Shown one piece after another: positions 20,236-28,701 of a stretch of 38,389 nucleotides of DNA. The position numbers and the translations under genes were made by a program. The stretch is from Mycobacterium sp. Root265 (GTDB taxonomy: Bacteria; Actinomycetota; Actinomycetes; Mycobacteriales; Mycobacteriaceae): the NCBI RefSeq assembly GCF_001428895.1, contig NZ_LMJA01000018.1:1-38389 (forward strand). The letters are read 5' to 3'. Numbering within the stretch: position 1 is the stretch's first letter; every line of letters begins with the position of its first letter. The notes beneath the pieces were generated by a model that did no database searches, was not told the DNA's origin, and worked only from the letters and a program-made list of their open reading frames with translations.

Positions 20236-21060
20236 ATGACCACATTCGAGACCGCCATCGTCCCGCGGTTCACCACGATCGACGGTGTCCGCATCCGATA
20301 CGCCGAAAGCGGCCCGGCGCCCGCCGACGCGATACTGCTCAGCCCGTGGCCCGAGACGGTCTACGCCTTCGATCAGGTATGGCCGGAGCTGGCTGCGCAT
20401 GCGCACCTGGTGGCCGTCGACCCGCCCGGATTCGGCGGATCACAGGGCCGGGAAGAGCTGCTGAACCCGAAGGCCCTCGGCGACTTCATCGTCCGGGTCG
20501 CCGACGAGTTCGGGCTGGAACACCCCCACCTCGTCGGACCCGATATCGGAACCTCCGCGGCGCTGTTCGCCGCTGCCGCCGCACCGGGCCGGTTCGCCTC
20601 GGTGGTGGTGGGATCCGGGGGCGCGGCGGTGCCCATCACCGTCACCGGGGTCCTGCAGGACTGGGTGTTCGCCACCGATCTGAAGCCCTACCGGGACATC
20701 GGGGGCGAGGCCATCGTCGAGTCTGCGCTGGACACGATCTCCGGCTACACGCCACCACCTGCCGTGCGCGCCGACTACATCGCCGGCTATGCCGGCGACC
20801 GGTTTGCAGGCACCATCCTGTATGCGCAGAGCTACCGGCAGTGGCTTCCGGTGCTGGCCGACCTGCTGCCCGGCATCACCACCCCGGTCCGCGTGATCGC
20901 GGGCAGTGACGATCAGGTGGTCCCGCCGGTCAACGCGACGTACCTCGCCGAACGCCTGCCGTCCGGTCGCGCGGATCTGGTCGACGGCGCCGGGCACTTC
21001 GTCTGGGAGGAACGACCTGCCGAGTACGCGGCCCTGATCACCGAGTGGTGGCGCCGGTAG
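20236..21060 (+). CDS. Alpha/beta hydrolase with Asp nucleophile (epoxide hydrolase/dehalogenase-like)
   Basis: A 274-residue protein. The nucleophile elbow reads GPDIG, so Asp103 replaces the usual Ser, as in epoxide hydrolases and haloacid or haloalkane dehalogenases. The acid lies in GSDDQVVPP and the base is His254 in GAGHFVWEE. The oxyanion-hole HG of the common HGxPE motif is replaced by Ser36-Pro (LLSPWPET). The ATG at 20236 is used; GGGAGA lies about ten bases upstream. No signal peptide is seen. It is convergent with an acyl-CoA dehydrogenase and overlaps it by 23 bp. The substrate is unknown. Confidence 0.78.
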   Translation: MTTFETAIVPRFTTIDGVRIRYAESGPAPADAILLSPWPETVYAFDQVWPELAAHAHLVAVDPPGFGGSQGREELLNPKALGDFIVRVADEFGLEHPHLVGPDIGTSAALFAAAAAPGRFASVVVGSGGAAVPITVTGVLQDWVFATDLKPYRDIGGEAIVESALDTISGYTPPPAVRADYIAGYAGDRFAGTILYAQSYRQWLPVLADLLPGITTPVRVIAGSDDQVVPPVNATYLAERLPSGRADLVDGAGHFVWEERPAEYAALITEWWRR

Positions 21061-22231
21061 CCACTCGCGGCGCCCTGGCATCGGCGGTGTCGAGCACCAG
21101 CTCGGCGACCCGGTGGCGGTGCGCTTCGGCGCTGCCCAGCAGCGCAGCGTCGGTGGTGGCCCGCTTGAAGTACAGGTGTGCCTGGTGCTCCCAGGTGAAG
21201 CCGATCCCGCCGTGCACCTGGATGGTGTCGGTGGCGATCCGGGAGAACGCCGTCGATGCCAGGGCCTGCGCGATGGCGGCCGCCAGTGCCGGGTCGTCGG
21301 AGCCGTCGCCCAGCGCCCACACCGCGTGGTAGGTGGCCGAGCGGGCATGCTCCAGATCGACCATGCCCTCGGCCAGCCGGTGCTTGACCGCCTGGAAGGA
21401 CCCGATCGGACGGCCGAACTGCAGCCGTGACTTCGCGTACTCGACCGACAGACTCAGCAGATGTGCTGCCGCGCCGATCTGTTCGGCCGCCAGCAGCGCC
21501 GAGCCGACCTGCAGTGCGTGGCTGATCACCCGGTCGGCCTCATCGGGTCCGGCCACCAGCCGGGCCGGCGCATCGGACAGCTCGATGGTCGCCTGCGGCC
21601 TGGTCAGATCGAGGGTGATCAGCGCGGTGCGCTGCACACCCGGGCCATCGGCGTCCACGGCGTAGAGGGCCACACCGTCGGGACCGGTTGCGGCGACGAG
21701 AAGTTCGTCGGCGGCATCGGCGTCCACGACGCGTTCGACACGACCGGTCAGCCGGTCGGTCCCGGTGACGGTGACGGCGGTGGCGTCGAATGCGCCGGCC
21801 CGGTCCGGGACGGCGAAGGCCGCGGTGCGGGTGCCCTCGACCAGGGCGCCGAGCAGCTCGTCACGGTCCGGGCGACTCGATGCCGCGACCAGCGCGGGAA
21901 TGGCCAGGAACACGGTGCCGAAGAGAGGCCCGGTCGCCAGCGCCGCGCCGAGTTCCTCGACGGCGATGGCCTGATCGACCAGGGTGCCGCCGACGCCACC
22001 GTCGGACTCGGGCACGGACAGTCCGAGCACACCGAGCTCAGACCCCAACCGCTGCCAGACATTCCGGTTGAAGCGCGGTTCGGATTCCATCTGAATGCGG
22101 GCGTTGGCCTCGCCGAAATTGTCGGCGCTGAACTTGCGCACTGCATCCCGGAGTTGGGCCTGCTCGCCGCTGAACACGAACTCCTGCACATCAGCCACAT
22201 TGTCGGGCTGATCCGTAAACTCCTCAGCCAC
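21038..22231 (-). CDS. Acyl-CoA dehydrogenase, second subunit of a pair
   Basis: A 397-residue acyl-CoA dehydrogenase. The helical N-terminal domain has LGVLGLSVPESDGGVGGT and the C-terminal domain has YAKSRLQFGRPIGSFQAVKHRLA. QVHGGIGFTWEHQAHLYFKRA carries Glu where the catalytic base of medium-chain enzymes is expected. The middle beta domain is divergent and lacks the usual FAD-contacting loop motif, which fits one partner of a heteromeric enzyme. Its start overlaps the stop of the preceding dehydrogenase by 8 bp. Such coupled pairs in mycobacteria form alpha2beta2 enzymes acting on sterol side chains and similar bulky CoA esters. Confidence 0.85.
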   Translation of the reverse strand: MAEEFTDQPDNVADVQEFVFSGEQAQLRDAVRKFSADNFGEANARIQMESEPRFNRNVWQRLGSELGVLGLSVPESDGGVGGTLVDQAIAVEELGAALATGPLFGTVFLAIPALVAASSRPDRDELLGALVEGTRTAAFAVPDRAGAFDATAVTVTGTDRLTGRVERVVDADAADELLVAATGPDGVALYAVDADGPGVQRTALITLDLTRPQATIELSDAPARLVAGPDEADRVISHALQVGSALLAAEQIGAAAHLLSLSVEYAKSRLQFGRPIGSFQAVKHRLAEGMVDLEHARSATYHAVWALGDGSDDPALAAAIAQALASTAFSRIATDTIQVHGGIGFTWEHQAHLYFKRATTDAALLGSAEAHRHRVAELVLDTADARAPRVATGATTR

Positions 22232-23417
22232 GCGGGATCTCCTTCCACGGCATGCCGGCGTCGGCCCGCAGATCGCCGGGCAGGCCCAGGATCCGTTCGG
22301 CCAGGATGTTGCGCATCACTTCGGATGTCCCGCCTTCGATGGTGTTGGCCTTGCTGCGCAGGAAGCGCTGCTGGATGGGTCCCCGCCAATCCGTCTCATC
22401 GTCACTGTCGTGCAGCCCGTACCCGTGATACAGAAGGCCTTCGGCGCCAAGCAGATCCATGCACCACGTGTAGATGTGCTGGTTGAGTTCGGCGCCGACC
22501 AGCTTGCCGATCGATCCCTCGGGGCCCGGCCCGCCGACGGTCGCGGTGGCCCGCGAGCGTTGCGCGGTCAACCGCTGGGCCTCCGAGCGCAGCCACAGCT
22601 GGGTCAGCCGGTCGCGCAGCACCGGGGTCTGCAGATCGGGGCGCGAGGCCCACAGCCCGACGGCCTCGGCGATGGTGCCGGCGCCGCGCTGGGAACCGCT
22701 GCCGCCGAGCGCACTGCGCTCGTTCATCAGCGTCGTCATCGCCACCCCCCAGCCGTTGCCGACGTCACCGAGCCGGTGCGCGTCGGGGATGCGGGCGTCG
22801 GTGATGTAGACCTCGTTGAACTCGGCCTGCCCGGTCAGCTGCCGCAGCGGCCGCGTCTCGACACCGGGCGCGTGCATGTCGAGCACGAAATAGGTGAGCC
22901 CCTTGTGCTTGGCCACATCGGGATCGGTACGCGCGAGCAGCAGACCCCAGCGCGCCCGGTGAGCCAGGCTGGTCCATACCTTCTGCCCGTTGATGATCCA
23001 GTCCTCACCGTCGCGGACGGCGGAGGTGGCCAGGCCGGCCAGATCGGATCCGGCGCCGGGCTCGGAGAACAGCTGACACCAGATGTCCTCGGTGCTCGCC
23101 AGCGGCCGCAGCCAGAACTTCTTGAGGTCCTCGGACTGCGCGTGTTCGCGCACGGTCGGCGCGGCCATCCCGTAGCCCATCGGGTTGAGCCCCAGCGGCA
23201 TCGGACCACCGGCGCCCTGCAGGATGCCGTCCGCGACGGCCTGCAGCCCGCGGGAGACCCCGAGGCCGCCGAGTCCCTCCGGGAAGTGCACCCAGGCCAG
23301 CCCGGCGTCGTAGCCGGCCGTCAGGAACTCGGGGATCGGAACCTTTTTCGGATCGTGGTCTGCCACGACCTGCCGGGCCAGGTCAGCGACCCGGTCCGCA
23401 TCGGCTTGCGCGCTCAT
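22224..23417 (-). CDS. Acyl-CoA dehydrogenase, first subunit of a pair
   Basis: A 397-residue acyl-CoA dehydrogenase from the ATG at 23417 (another ATG at 23447 would add ten residues). The FAD/substrate loop is clear: CQLFSEPGAGSDLAGL, then DWIINGQKVWTSLAH. The C-terminus has SKANTIEGGTSEVMRNILAE, followed by RILGLPGD, the usual end of long FadE proteins. The second subunit starts inside the end of this gene. No acyl-CoA ligase or hydratase lies beside the pair, so the acyl chain cannot be inferred. An SRPBCC gene is divergent. Confidence 0.88.
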   Translation of the reverse strand: MSAQADADRVADLARQVVADHDPKKVPIPEFLTAGYDAGLAWVHFPEGLGGLGVSRGLQAVADGILQGAGGPMPLGLNPMGYGMAAPTVREHAQSEDLKKFWLRPLASTEDIWCQLFSEPGAGSDLAGLATSAVRDGEDWIINGQKVWTSLAHRARWGLLLARTDPDVAKHKGLTYFVLDMHAPGVETRPLRQLTGQAEFNEVYITDARIPDAHRLGDVGNGWGVAMTTLMNERSALGGSGSQRGAGTIAEAVGLWASRPDLQTPVLRDRLTQLWLRSEAQRLTAQRSRATATVGGPGPEGSIGKLVGAELNQHIYTWCMDLLGAEGLLYHGYGLHDSDDETDWRGPIQQRFLRSKANTIEGGTSEVMRNILAERILGLPGDLRADAGMPWKEIPRG

Positions 23418-23489
23418 CCAGTCACCATAGGTAAGCGTGATCGACATCACGTAGGCGGGTCTACCAACCGGTGGGGCAGGATGTGGTCC

Positions 23490-23909
23490 ATGCACGTCAC
23501 CGCGAACGCCACCGCCAACGTCCCGATCGAGAAGGTGTGGGCCACCCTGACCGACCATGTCGGCATGGCCGGCTGGGGGCCGGGTGTCCAGGTCCGCCTC
23601 GGCAAACCCGGCACACCCGACCCGAACGGGCTCGGCGCGGTCCGCCGGATCAGCACACCGGGACCGGGCCCGGACATCGTCGAAGAGGTGGTCACCTTCG
23701 ACGCGCCGCATGTGTTCGGCTACAAGGCGCTGTCGGGTACCCCGTTTCCCGGCTACACCGGTGAGGTGCGGCTGACCGAAGCGGGCGCAAGCACCCACAT
23801 CGAGTACACCATCGGCTCCACCGCATCGTTCCCCCTGGTGAAGATCCCGCTCGCGGGCATCGGGCAGGTGCTGTTGCGACTGCTGATACGGGCCGCCTCG
23901 CGCGCGTGA
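23490..23909 (+). CDS. SRPBCC (polyketide cyclase/START-like) family protein
   Basis: About 139 residues. The ATG at 23490 is preferred because GGGGCAGG lies 9 bases upstream; an in-frame ATG at 23481 directly abuts that site. The pattern VPIEKVWATLTDHVGMAGWG, then VEEVVTFDAPHVFGYKALSG, and THIEYTIGS near the C-terminus matches the helix-grip fold that binds small hydrophobic ligands. No catalytic residue is evident. It diverges from the acyl-CoA dehydrogenase pair. Confidence 0.8.
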   Translation: MHVTANATANVPIEKVWATLTDHVGMAGWGPGVQVRLGKPGTPDPNGLGAVRRISTPGPGPDIVEEVVTFDAPHVFGYKALSGTPFPGYTGEVRLTEAGASTHIEYTIGSTASFPLVKIPLAGIGQVLLRLLIRAASRA

Positions 23910-23995
23910 ATTGACGCGTTCCATCGCGTTTCGGTCGTTCTGAAGCGGGCACCTCCTAAAAGGAAGCGAAAAGCCGCATTCAGGAGACGAACGCC

Positions 23996-24478
23996 ATGAA
24001 CGCCAGAACAATCGCAGCGATGGCGGCCGGAGTCGCCGTCGCCTTCGGGGTGACCGATGGTCCCCAGGCATCCGCGGATCCCGCCGTGGCCGGGTTCGGC
24101 ACCCAGTTGCAGGCCGCCGACACCGACGGCGCCGGAGTGGGCGGATACACCGTCCACGATCTGCAGCGCAGTCCCACGGACGTGTTGAATGTGCCGATCG
24201 TCGGCAATGTGCCCCTTGCGGGCACGCTGTGGGAGGCGCGCACCGATGTGGACGCAGTGACCGGCTCGGTCGTGCCGGCCATGCAGTTCTTCAACGCGCG
24301 CGCCGCCGATGGCCAGAGCTACCGGGTTCTCGTTCAGACGTTCGCTCCCGATCTCGGCATCTCACCGCTGAGCCAGGGCGGATCATCCGGCGGGAAGATC
24401 TACTTCGACGTCACCGGGCCCGCCCCGACCGAGGTGGTCTACGACGACGGCCAGAGCCGGCTCACCTGGGCGGGCTGA
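23996..24478 (+). CDS. Secreted MPT63-like immunoglobulin-fold protein
   Basis: A 160-residue protein with a Sec signal peptide; cleavage is likely after ASA at residue 27. The mature part shares the MPT63 (Rv1926c) pattern: VPLAGTLWEA, GSVVPAMQFFNARAADGQSYRVL and SSGGKIYFDVTGPAPTEVVY, with a short Trp-containing end. MPT63 is a small secreted beta-sandwich protein of unknown function found in mycobacteria. GGAGA lies upstream of the ATG. The lipase-maturation-factor-like gene starts 6 bp downstream, so the two are probably one transcript. Confidence 0.85.
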   Translation: MNARTIAAMAAGVAVAFGVTDGPQASADPAVAGFGTQLQAADTDGAGVGGYTVHDLQRSPTDVLNVPIVGNVPLAGTLWEARTDVDAVTGSVVPAMQFFNARAADGQSYRVLVQTFAPDLGISPLSQGGSSGGKIYFDVTGPAPTEVVYDDGQSRLTWAG

Positions 24479-24484
24479 GCCCCG

Positions 24485-25930
24485 ATGGACTGGCTCGCGG
24501 CGTCGGAGTCATGGTGGGGCCGGGTCGTGCTGGAACGCGGTATCGCCGCCGTATATGTGGTCGCGTTCCTCTGCGCGGCGCTGCAGTTCCGGGCCCTGCT
24601 CGGCAGCAAGGGCCTGACTCCGATCCCGAAGTTTTTGGAGCGGAGACCATTTCGCTCCTCGCCCAGCCTATTTCACCTGCACTATTCTGATCGCTTCTTT
24701 GCGGCGGTGTGCTGGGCCGGTGTCGCGGTGTCGGTGGCAATGGTCTTCGGACTGGCCGACGTGGTGCCGATCTGGGCCGCGATGGCAGTGTGGCTGATTC
24801 TGTGGGCGGCGTACCTGTCGATCGTCAACGTCGGCCAGGTCTGGTATTCGTTCGGCTGGGAGTCCCTGCTGCTGGAAGCGGGCTTCCTCGCGGTGTTTCT
24901 GGGTAACGACGAGACCGCGCCGCCGCTACCGGTACTGGTGCTCGCGTGTTGGCTGCTGTTCCGCGTCGAGTTCGGGGCGGGCATGATCAAGATCCGCGGC
25001 GACCGGTGCTGGCGGAATCTCACGTGCCTGGATTACCACCACGAGACACAACCCATGCCCGGGCCGCTGAGCTGGTTCTTCCACCGGATGCCGAAACCCC
25101 TGCACCGCATCGAGGTTGCGGGCAATCACGTCGCCCAACTGCTGGTTCCGTTCGGCCTCTTCGCGCCACAACCGGTGGCCGGTGTCGCGGCTGCGATCAT
25201 CATCGTGACCCAGTTGTGGCTGGTGGCATCGGGCAACTTCGCCTGGCTCAACTGGTTGACCATCGTGTTGGCCTGCAGTGTGATCGACGACAGCACCTAT
25301 GGCCGGACGGAACCGGGCGATGCGCCCACAACCTTGCCGGTCTGGTTCGGTGTCGCGGTCCTCGCGTTCACCGTGTTGGTGGTGGTGCTCAGCTGGCGGC
25401 CCGCTCGCAATCTGCTGTCCCGCGAACAACGGATGAACAGCACATTCGACCCTCTGCACCTGGTCAACTCGTATGGCGCGTTCGGCAGCGTCGGGAAGAT
25501 CCGCCATGAGGTGGTGTTCGAAGGCACTTCGGATACGGCCATCGACGAGCACACCACGTGGCGGGAGTACGAGTTCAAGGGCAAGCCCGGCGCACTCGCA
25601 CGGACACCACGGCAGTGGAGCCCGTACCACCTGCGCCTGGACTGGCTCATGTGGTTCGCCGCGATCTCGCCGTCCTACGCCCGGCCCTGGATAGGCGCCC
25701 TGTGCGACGCCATGCTGTCCAATGACAAGGACATCATGAAACTGCTGCGCCACAACCCTTTCCGTGAACAGCCGCCGACCTGCGTGCGTGCCGTCCTCTA
25801 CCGGTACCGATTCACTACCCCGAGCGAGTTGATCCGGGACCGGGCGTGGTGGCACCGCGAGCTCGTCGGTGGATACCTCGCGCCCGTCAGCCCAGCGCTG
25901 CGACCTGGGCGACCGTCAACGCCGAGGTGA
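24485..25930 (+). CDS. Lipase maturation factor (LMF1-like) membrane protein
   Basis: A 481-residue polytopic membrane protein. The LMF signature is strong: YSFGWESLLLEAGFLAVFLG, then FGAGMIKIRGDRCWRNLTCL, DYHHETQPMPGPLSWFFHR and AGNHVAQLLVPFGLFAP. The C-terminal part has FVNSYGAFG-like LVNSYGAFGSVGKIRHE and a soluble domain after the last helix. In animals LMF1 matures secreted lipases in the ER; bacterial homologues have no established role. It follows the MPT63-like gene directly. Its 3' end overlaps the convergent regulator by 44 bp. Confidence 0.88.
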   Translation: MDWLAASESWWGRVVLERGIAAVYVVAFLCAALQFRALLGSKGLTPIPKFLERRPFRSSPSLFHLHYSDRFFAAVCWAGVAVSVAMVFGLADVVPIWAAMAVWLILWAAYLSIVNVGQVWYSFGWESLLLEAGFLAVFLGNDETAPPLPVLVLACWLLFRVEFGAGMIKIRGDRCWRNLTCLDYHHETQPMPGPLSWFFHRMPKPLHRIEVAGNHVAQLLVPFGLFAPQPVAGVAAAIIIVTQLWLVASGNFAWLNWLTIVLACSVIDDSTYGRTEPGDAPTTLPVWFGVAVLAFTVLVVVLSWRPARNLLSREQRMNSTFDPLHLVNSYGAFGSVGKIRHEVVFEGTSDTAIDEHTTWREYEFKGKPGALARTPRQWSPYHLRLDWLMWFAAISPSYARPWIGALCDAMLSNDKDIMKLLRHNPFREQPPTCVRAVLYRYRFTTPSELIRDRAWWHRELVGGYLAPVSPALRPGRPSTPR

Positions 25931-27557
25931 GCCGCAACAGATCCCGCGGCCGCGACAACTGCAGTCCGGTCAACTCTTCGAGGCGCTTGATCCGCTGGGC
26001 AACCGTGTTGGGATGCAGATGGAGTGCGGTCGCGGTGGCGCGACGGTCCAGGCTGTGCTCCAGGTGCACGCGCGCGGTGTGGATGAGCTCGGTCTGCCGG
26101 GCCCGGTCGTAGTCGAGGACGGGGCCGAGCACGGTGCGCGCGAACGCGCGCAGCCGTTGCGGATCGTCGAGCTGCAGCAGCAGATGGTCGATCGTCACAT
26201 CGGCCATGTCGATCACGGTATTCGCCTGTGCATTGGCCGCTAAATTCATTGCACCGCAAAGAGTTCGGTGGGCATCGGGTAGATCGTTCACCGTGCCGGT
26301 GGCGGAGACCGCGGCCACCGCGAACTCGACGGCCCCGGCTGCGGACAGGTGGCCGACGAGTCTGCGGGCCAGGTCCGCAGCGGCTGTGTGCGACTCCGGT
26401 GAGCACACCAGCACCAGATCTCCGCGGAACAATGCGGCCAGCGGCCGGGGTGCGATATCGGCGGCGAACCGGTCGGTGATCGCGAGAACCCGCTCGGCGC
26501 GTTCATGTTCGGGCCAGCGGGTGGTGATCAAGGTCTGGCTGCCCGACAGGTCCCAGCCCAGACGCCGCGCCCGGTCGAGTAGCGAGCTGGTTGCCGCGGC
26601 ATCGGTGAAATCAGCAGTCAGCAGGTCGGCCAGTAGCGAGCCGCGCAGGCGTTGTTCCACCTCGGCAGCGGTGCGGGCCCGCAACAGTTCCAGCGCGGTG
26701 ACCACCGCGGCGTGTTCCACCGCGCGGATATCGAGAGCCGACAGCGCCGTCTCACCCGCGACCTGTATCCGGGCCACCACCGCGCCGTCGAGGACCACGC
26801 CGGATTCCCAGTGATCGTCGACCGGGGTGACGGTGGGGCTGAGATCGCCGCCGTGGACCTCGTCGATCAGCACGGCCCGGCCGAGCAACTCGGCCAGTGC
26901 GTCGGCGACTCCGGCGACCCCCTCGCCGCGCAGTGCGGTGGCCATCAGCAGCCCGTGCACCTCCTCGGCGCGGCGGAGTTCCCGGATGGTGGCCTGCTCC
27001 TGGGCCCGCAGTTGCGCGGTCCCCAGTGCGATGGCCACCTGGGTCGCCAGCGTGGTGACGAGGCTGACCTCGGCGGCATCGAAGCTGTGCGGCCCGGTGC
27101 GGTAACCGTTGAGCGCACCGACGACCGCGCCGGCCCGGCGCAGCGGCACCGAGATCAGTGCCCGGTAACCCTGTTCGTGGGCCACCCCGCCCCAGCCGAA
27201 CCCGGGTACCAGCTCGATGTCCTCCAGGGTCACCACCTCGCCGGTGCGGAACGCGATGCTGGTCGGGGCCTCCTGTTCGCCGTGGACGTCCAGCAGGATC
27301 GGGCGGTCGGCATTGACCTGCGCGATGTAGTCGCCGGACAGGCCGTGCGACCCGACGATGGTGAGCGCCGCGCGTGCGTCATCGGGCAGGAACACCGCGC
27401 AGAAGTCGTAGCCGAGCAGAGTGCAGGCGGTGCGGGCCACCCGGTCCAACAGCTGTGCGACGGGCTCATCCCCGCCGACGGCCTCACCGATACCGGCCAG
27501 CGCGTGCAGCCAGCGTTCCAGGATCGGGTCATCCTGGTGGTGTATCTGATCAGACAT
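25887..27557 (-). CDS. GAF and PucR/CdaR-type helix-turn-helix regulator
   Basis: About 556 residues from the ATG at 27557; an ATG four codons upstream is also possible. The N-terminal third is a GAF domain (LLDRVARTACTLLGYDFCAV to GYRALISVPLRRAGAVVGAL). A middle GGDEF-like/CdaR region follows. The C-terminus has the PucR helix-turn-helix LDRRATATALHLHPNTVAQR, then IKRLEELTGLQLSRPRDLL. Such proteins activate or repress catabolic genes on binding an aromatic or purine-like effector. It diverges from the eight-gene transport/catabolic operon across about 106 bp that holds two palindromes, so it is the probable regulator of that operon. Confidence 0.85.
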   Translation of the reverse strand: MSDQIHHQDDPILERWLHALAGIGEAVGGDEPVAQLLDRVARTACTLLGYDFCAVFLPDDARAALTIVGSHGLSGDYIAQVNADRPILLDVHGEQEAPTSIAFRTGEVVTLEDIELVPGFGWGGVAHEQGYRALISVPLRRAGAVVGALNGYRTGPHSFDAAEVSLVTTLATQVAIALGTAQLRAQEQATIRELRRAEEVHGLLMATALRGEGVAGVADALAELLGRAVLIDEVHGGDLSPTVTPVDDHWESGVVLDGAVVARIQVAGETALSALDIRAVEHAAVVTALELLRARTAAEVEQRLRGSLLADLLTADFTDAAATSSLLDRARRLGWDLSGSQTLITTRWPEHERAERVLAITDRFAADIAPRPLAALFRGDLVLVCSPESHTAAADLARRLVGHLSAAGAVEFAVAAVSATGTVNDLPDAHRTLCGAMNLAANAQANTVIDMADVTIDHLLLQLDDPQRLRAFARTVLGPVLDYDRARQTELIHTARVHLEHSLDRRATATALHLHPNTVAQRIKRLEELTGLQLSRPRDLLRLTSALTVAQVAALG

Positions 27558-27606
27558 AATCTCCAGCATAAGTGTGTGCCTGACAACATTGCCCGACCGG
27601 TTGCGC

Positions 27607-27633
27607 CACGAGCATCGTGTTCTGGTGATCACC
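27607..27633. promoter_or_regulatory. Two adjacent palindromes, candidate operators of the transport/catabolic operon
   Basis: CACGA-GCA-TCGTG (27607-27619) and GGTGATCACC (27624-27633) are both perfect inverted repeats, 4 bp apart. They lie between the divergent PucR-type regulator and the substrate-binding protein gene, 30 to 57 bp upstream of the latter's ATG. Position makes them candidate sites for the regulator; the assignment is inferred. Confidence 0.45.
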
Positions 27634-27663
27634 GTCACAAGACACCGTTCGAGGAGAGTGCCG

Positions 27664-28701
27664 ATGCGCAGAACTGCCAAAGCTCTGATGGCCCTGGTGG
27701 CCGCTGCCGTCTTGGCGCTGACCGCGGCGTGCTCGGCCGGCCTCGGTGGGCCCGCGTCCTCGCGGTCCGCCCAGGACGGCGTCATCCGGTTCACCTTCGC
27801 GCCCGACCCGATCTGGGACTACATGCACGACGCCGGCATCGTCGAGGAGTGGCAGCGCGACACCGGCTACACCATCGAGACCAGCGCCACCTGGGACGAG
27901 TTCGGCCTCTTCGCCGGCGGGCACGCCGACATCATCTCCACTGCTTCCTTCGAGGTGCCCGGCCTGGAGGAGCAGACACAGCGCGAGACGGTCATCATCG
28001 GGCGATACAACGCCGAGCGCAGTCGCATCATGGTCCGTACCGATGATCCCGCCCAGTCGCTGGAAGACCTGCGCGGCCGGCGGCTCGGGGTGTTCACCAC
28101 GGTCTCGGGGACGCTGGTGTGGAGCGCGCTCATCAAACAGATGCACGATATGCAACTACTGGACGGCGATTTCGACATCGTCGTCGCCGACATCCAGAAC
28201 CTGTCGAACCTGTTGGCGCGCGGCGAGATCGACGCGTGCATCTGCTATCCCGACCTCTCTGCGAGGGAGCTGCGCAGCGGCGCGGTGCGGGCGCTCTACG
28301 ACGGGAAGTCCTCGGCGGACCTGTTCGCCGAACTCAACGCGCCGGGCCACGACGGTCCGATGGGCAATGTGTTCGTCGCCCGCAAGGACTGGGTCGACGG
28401 CCATCCCGGTGAAGTATCGGCCTTCCTGGATCTGTGGGACCGCGGCCTGCGGGAATGGCAGCAGCACCGCGACGTCATGATCGAGCGCTACCCACAGCAC
28501 TTCGCCGTCTCCACCCCGGAGGACATCGAGTTCATGAAGCAGTATGTGGCCGAACATGACTGGGTGGTCGACGAGGTTCGCTTCGACCAGAAATGGGCGG
28601 ATGACGAGAGTTCGATCTTCGACCTGATGCGTACCACCGGCGTGATCGGCGACGACATCACCGATCCGCAGTTCCTGCCAGCAGAAGGAGTCCACCAGTG
28701 A
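27664..28701 (+). CDS. ABC transporter substrate-binding lipoprotein, NMT1/SsuA-like
   Basis: A 345-residue protein with GAGGAG seven bases before the ATG. The signal peptide ends in lipobox LTAAC with Cys23, so the protein is anchored outside the membrane. The rest shows the NMT1/TauA/SsuA-type binding fold: RFTFAPDPIWDYMHDAG near the mature start, DLRGRRLGVFTTVSGTLVW in the hinge region and ARGEIDACICYPD in the second lobe. Such proteins bring in sulfonates, thiamine precursors, or aromatic and heteroaromatic acids. The following permease overlaps its stop (GTGA). The acidic, Trp-rich pocket region gives no clear substrate. Confidence 0.88.
   Translation: MRRTAKALMALVAAAVLALTAACSAGLGGPASSRSAQDGVIRFTFAPDPIWDYMHDAGIVEEWQRDTGYTIETSATWDEFGLFAGGHADIISTASFEVPGLEEQTQRETVIIGRYNAERSRIMVRTDDPAQSLEDLRGRRLGVFTTVSGTLVWSALIKQMHDMQLLDGDFDIVVADIQNLSNLLARGEIDACICYPDLSARELRSGAVRALYDGKSSADLFAELNAPGHDGPMGNVFVARKDWVDGHPGEVSAFLDLWDRGLREWQQHRDVMIERYPQHFAVSTPEDIEFMKQYVAEHDWVVDEVRFDQKWADDESSIFDLMRTTGVIGDDITDPQFLPAEGVHQ

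Noticed and set aside
18599-20239. A 546-codon plus-strand open frame across the multicopper oxidase
   Set aside because: The minus strand holds all four copper-ligand motifs in order. The plus frame has no recognisable domain.
22410-23480. Long upstream extension of the SRPBCC gene
   Set aside because: The extension is antisense to an acyl-CoA dehydrogenase. The ATG at 23490 gives a full SRPBCC domain with a good ribosome site.
23911-23939. TTGACG as a -35 box for the MPT63-like gene
   Set aside because: No acceptable -10 hexamer is found 16-19 bp downstream, so a promoter is not supported.
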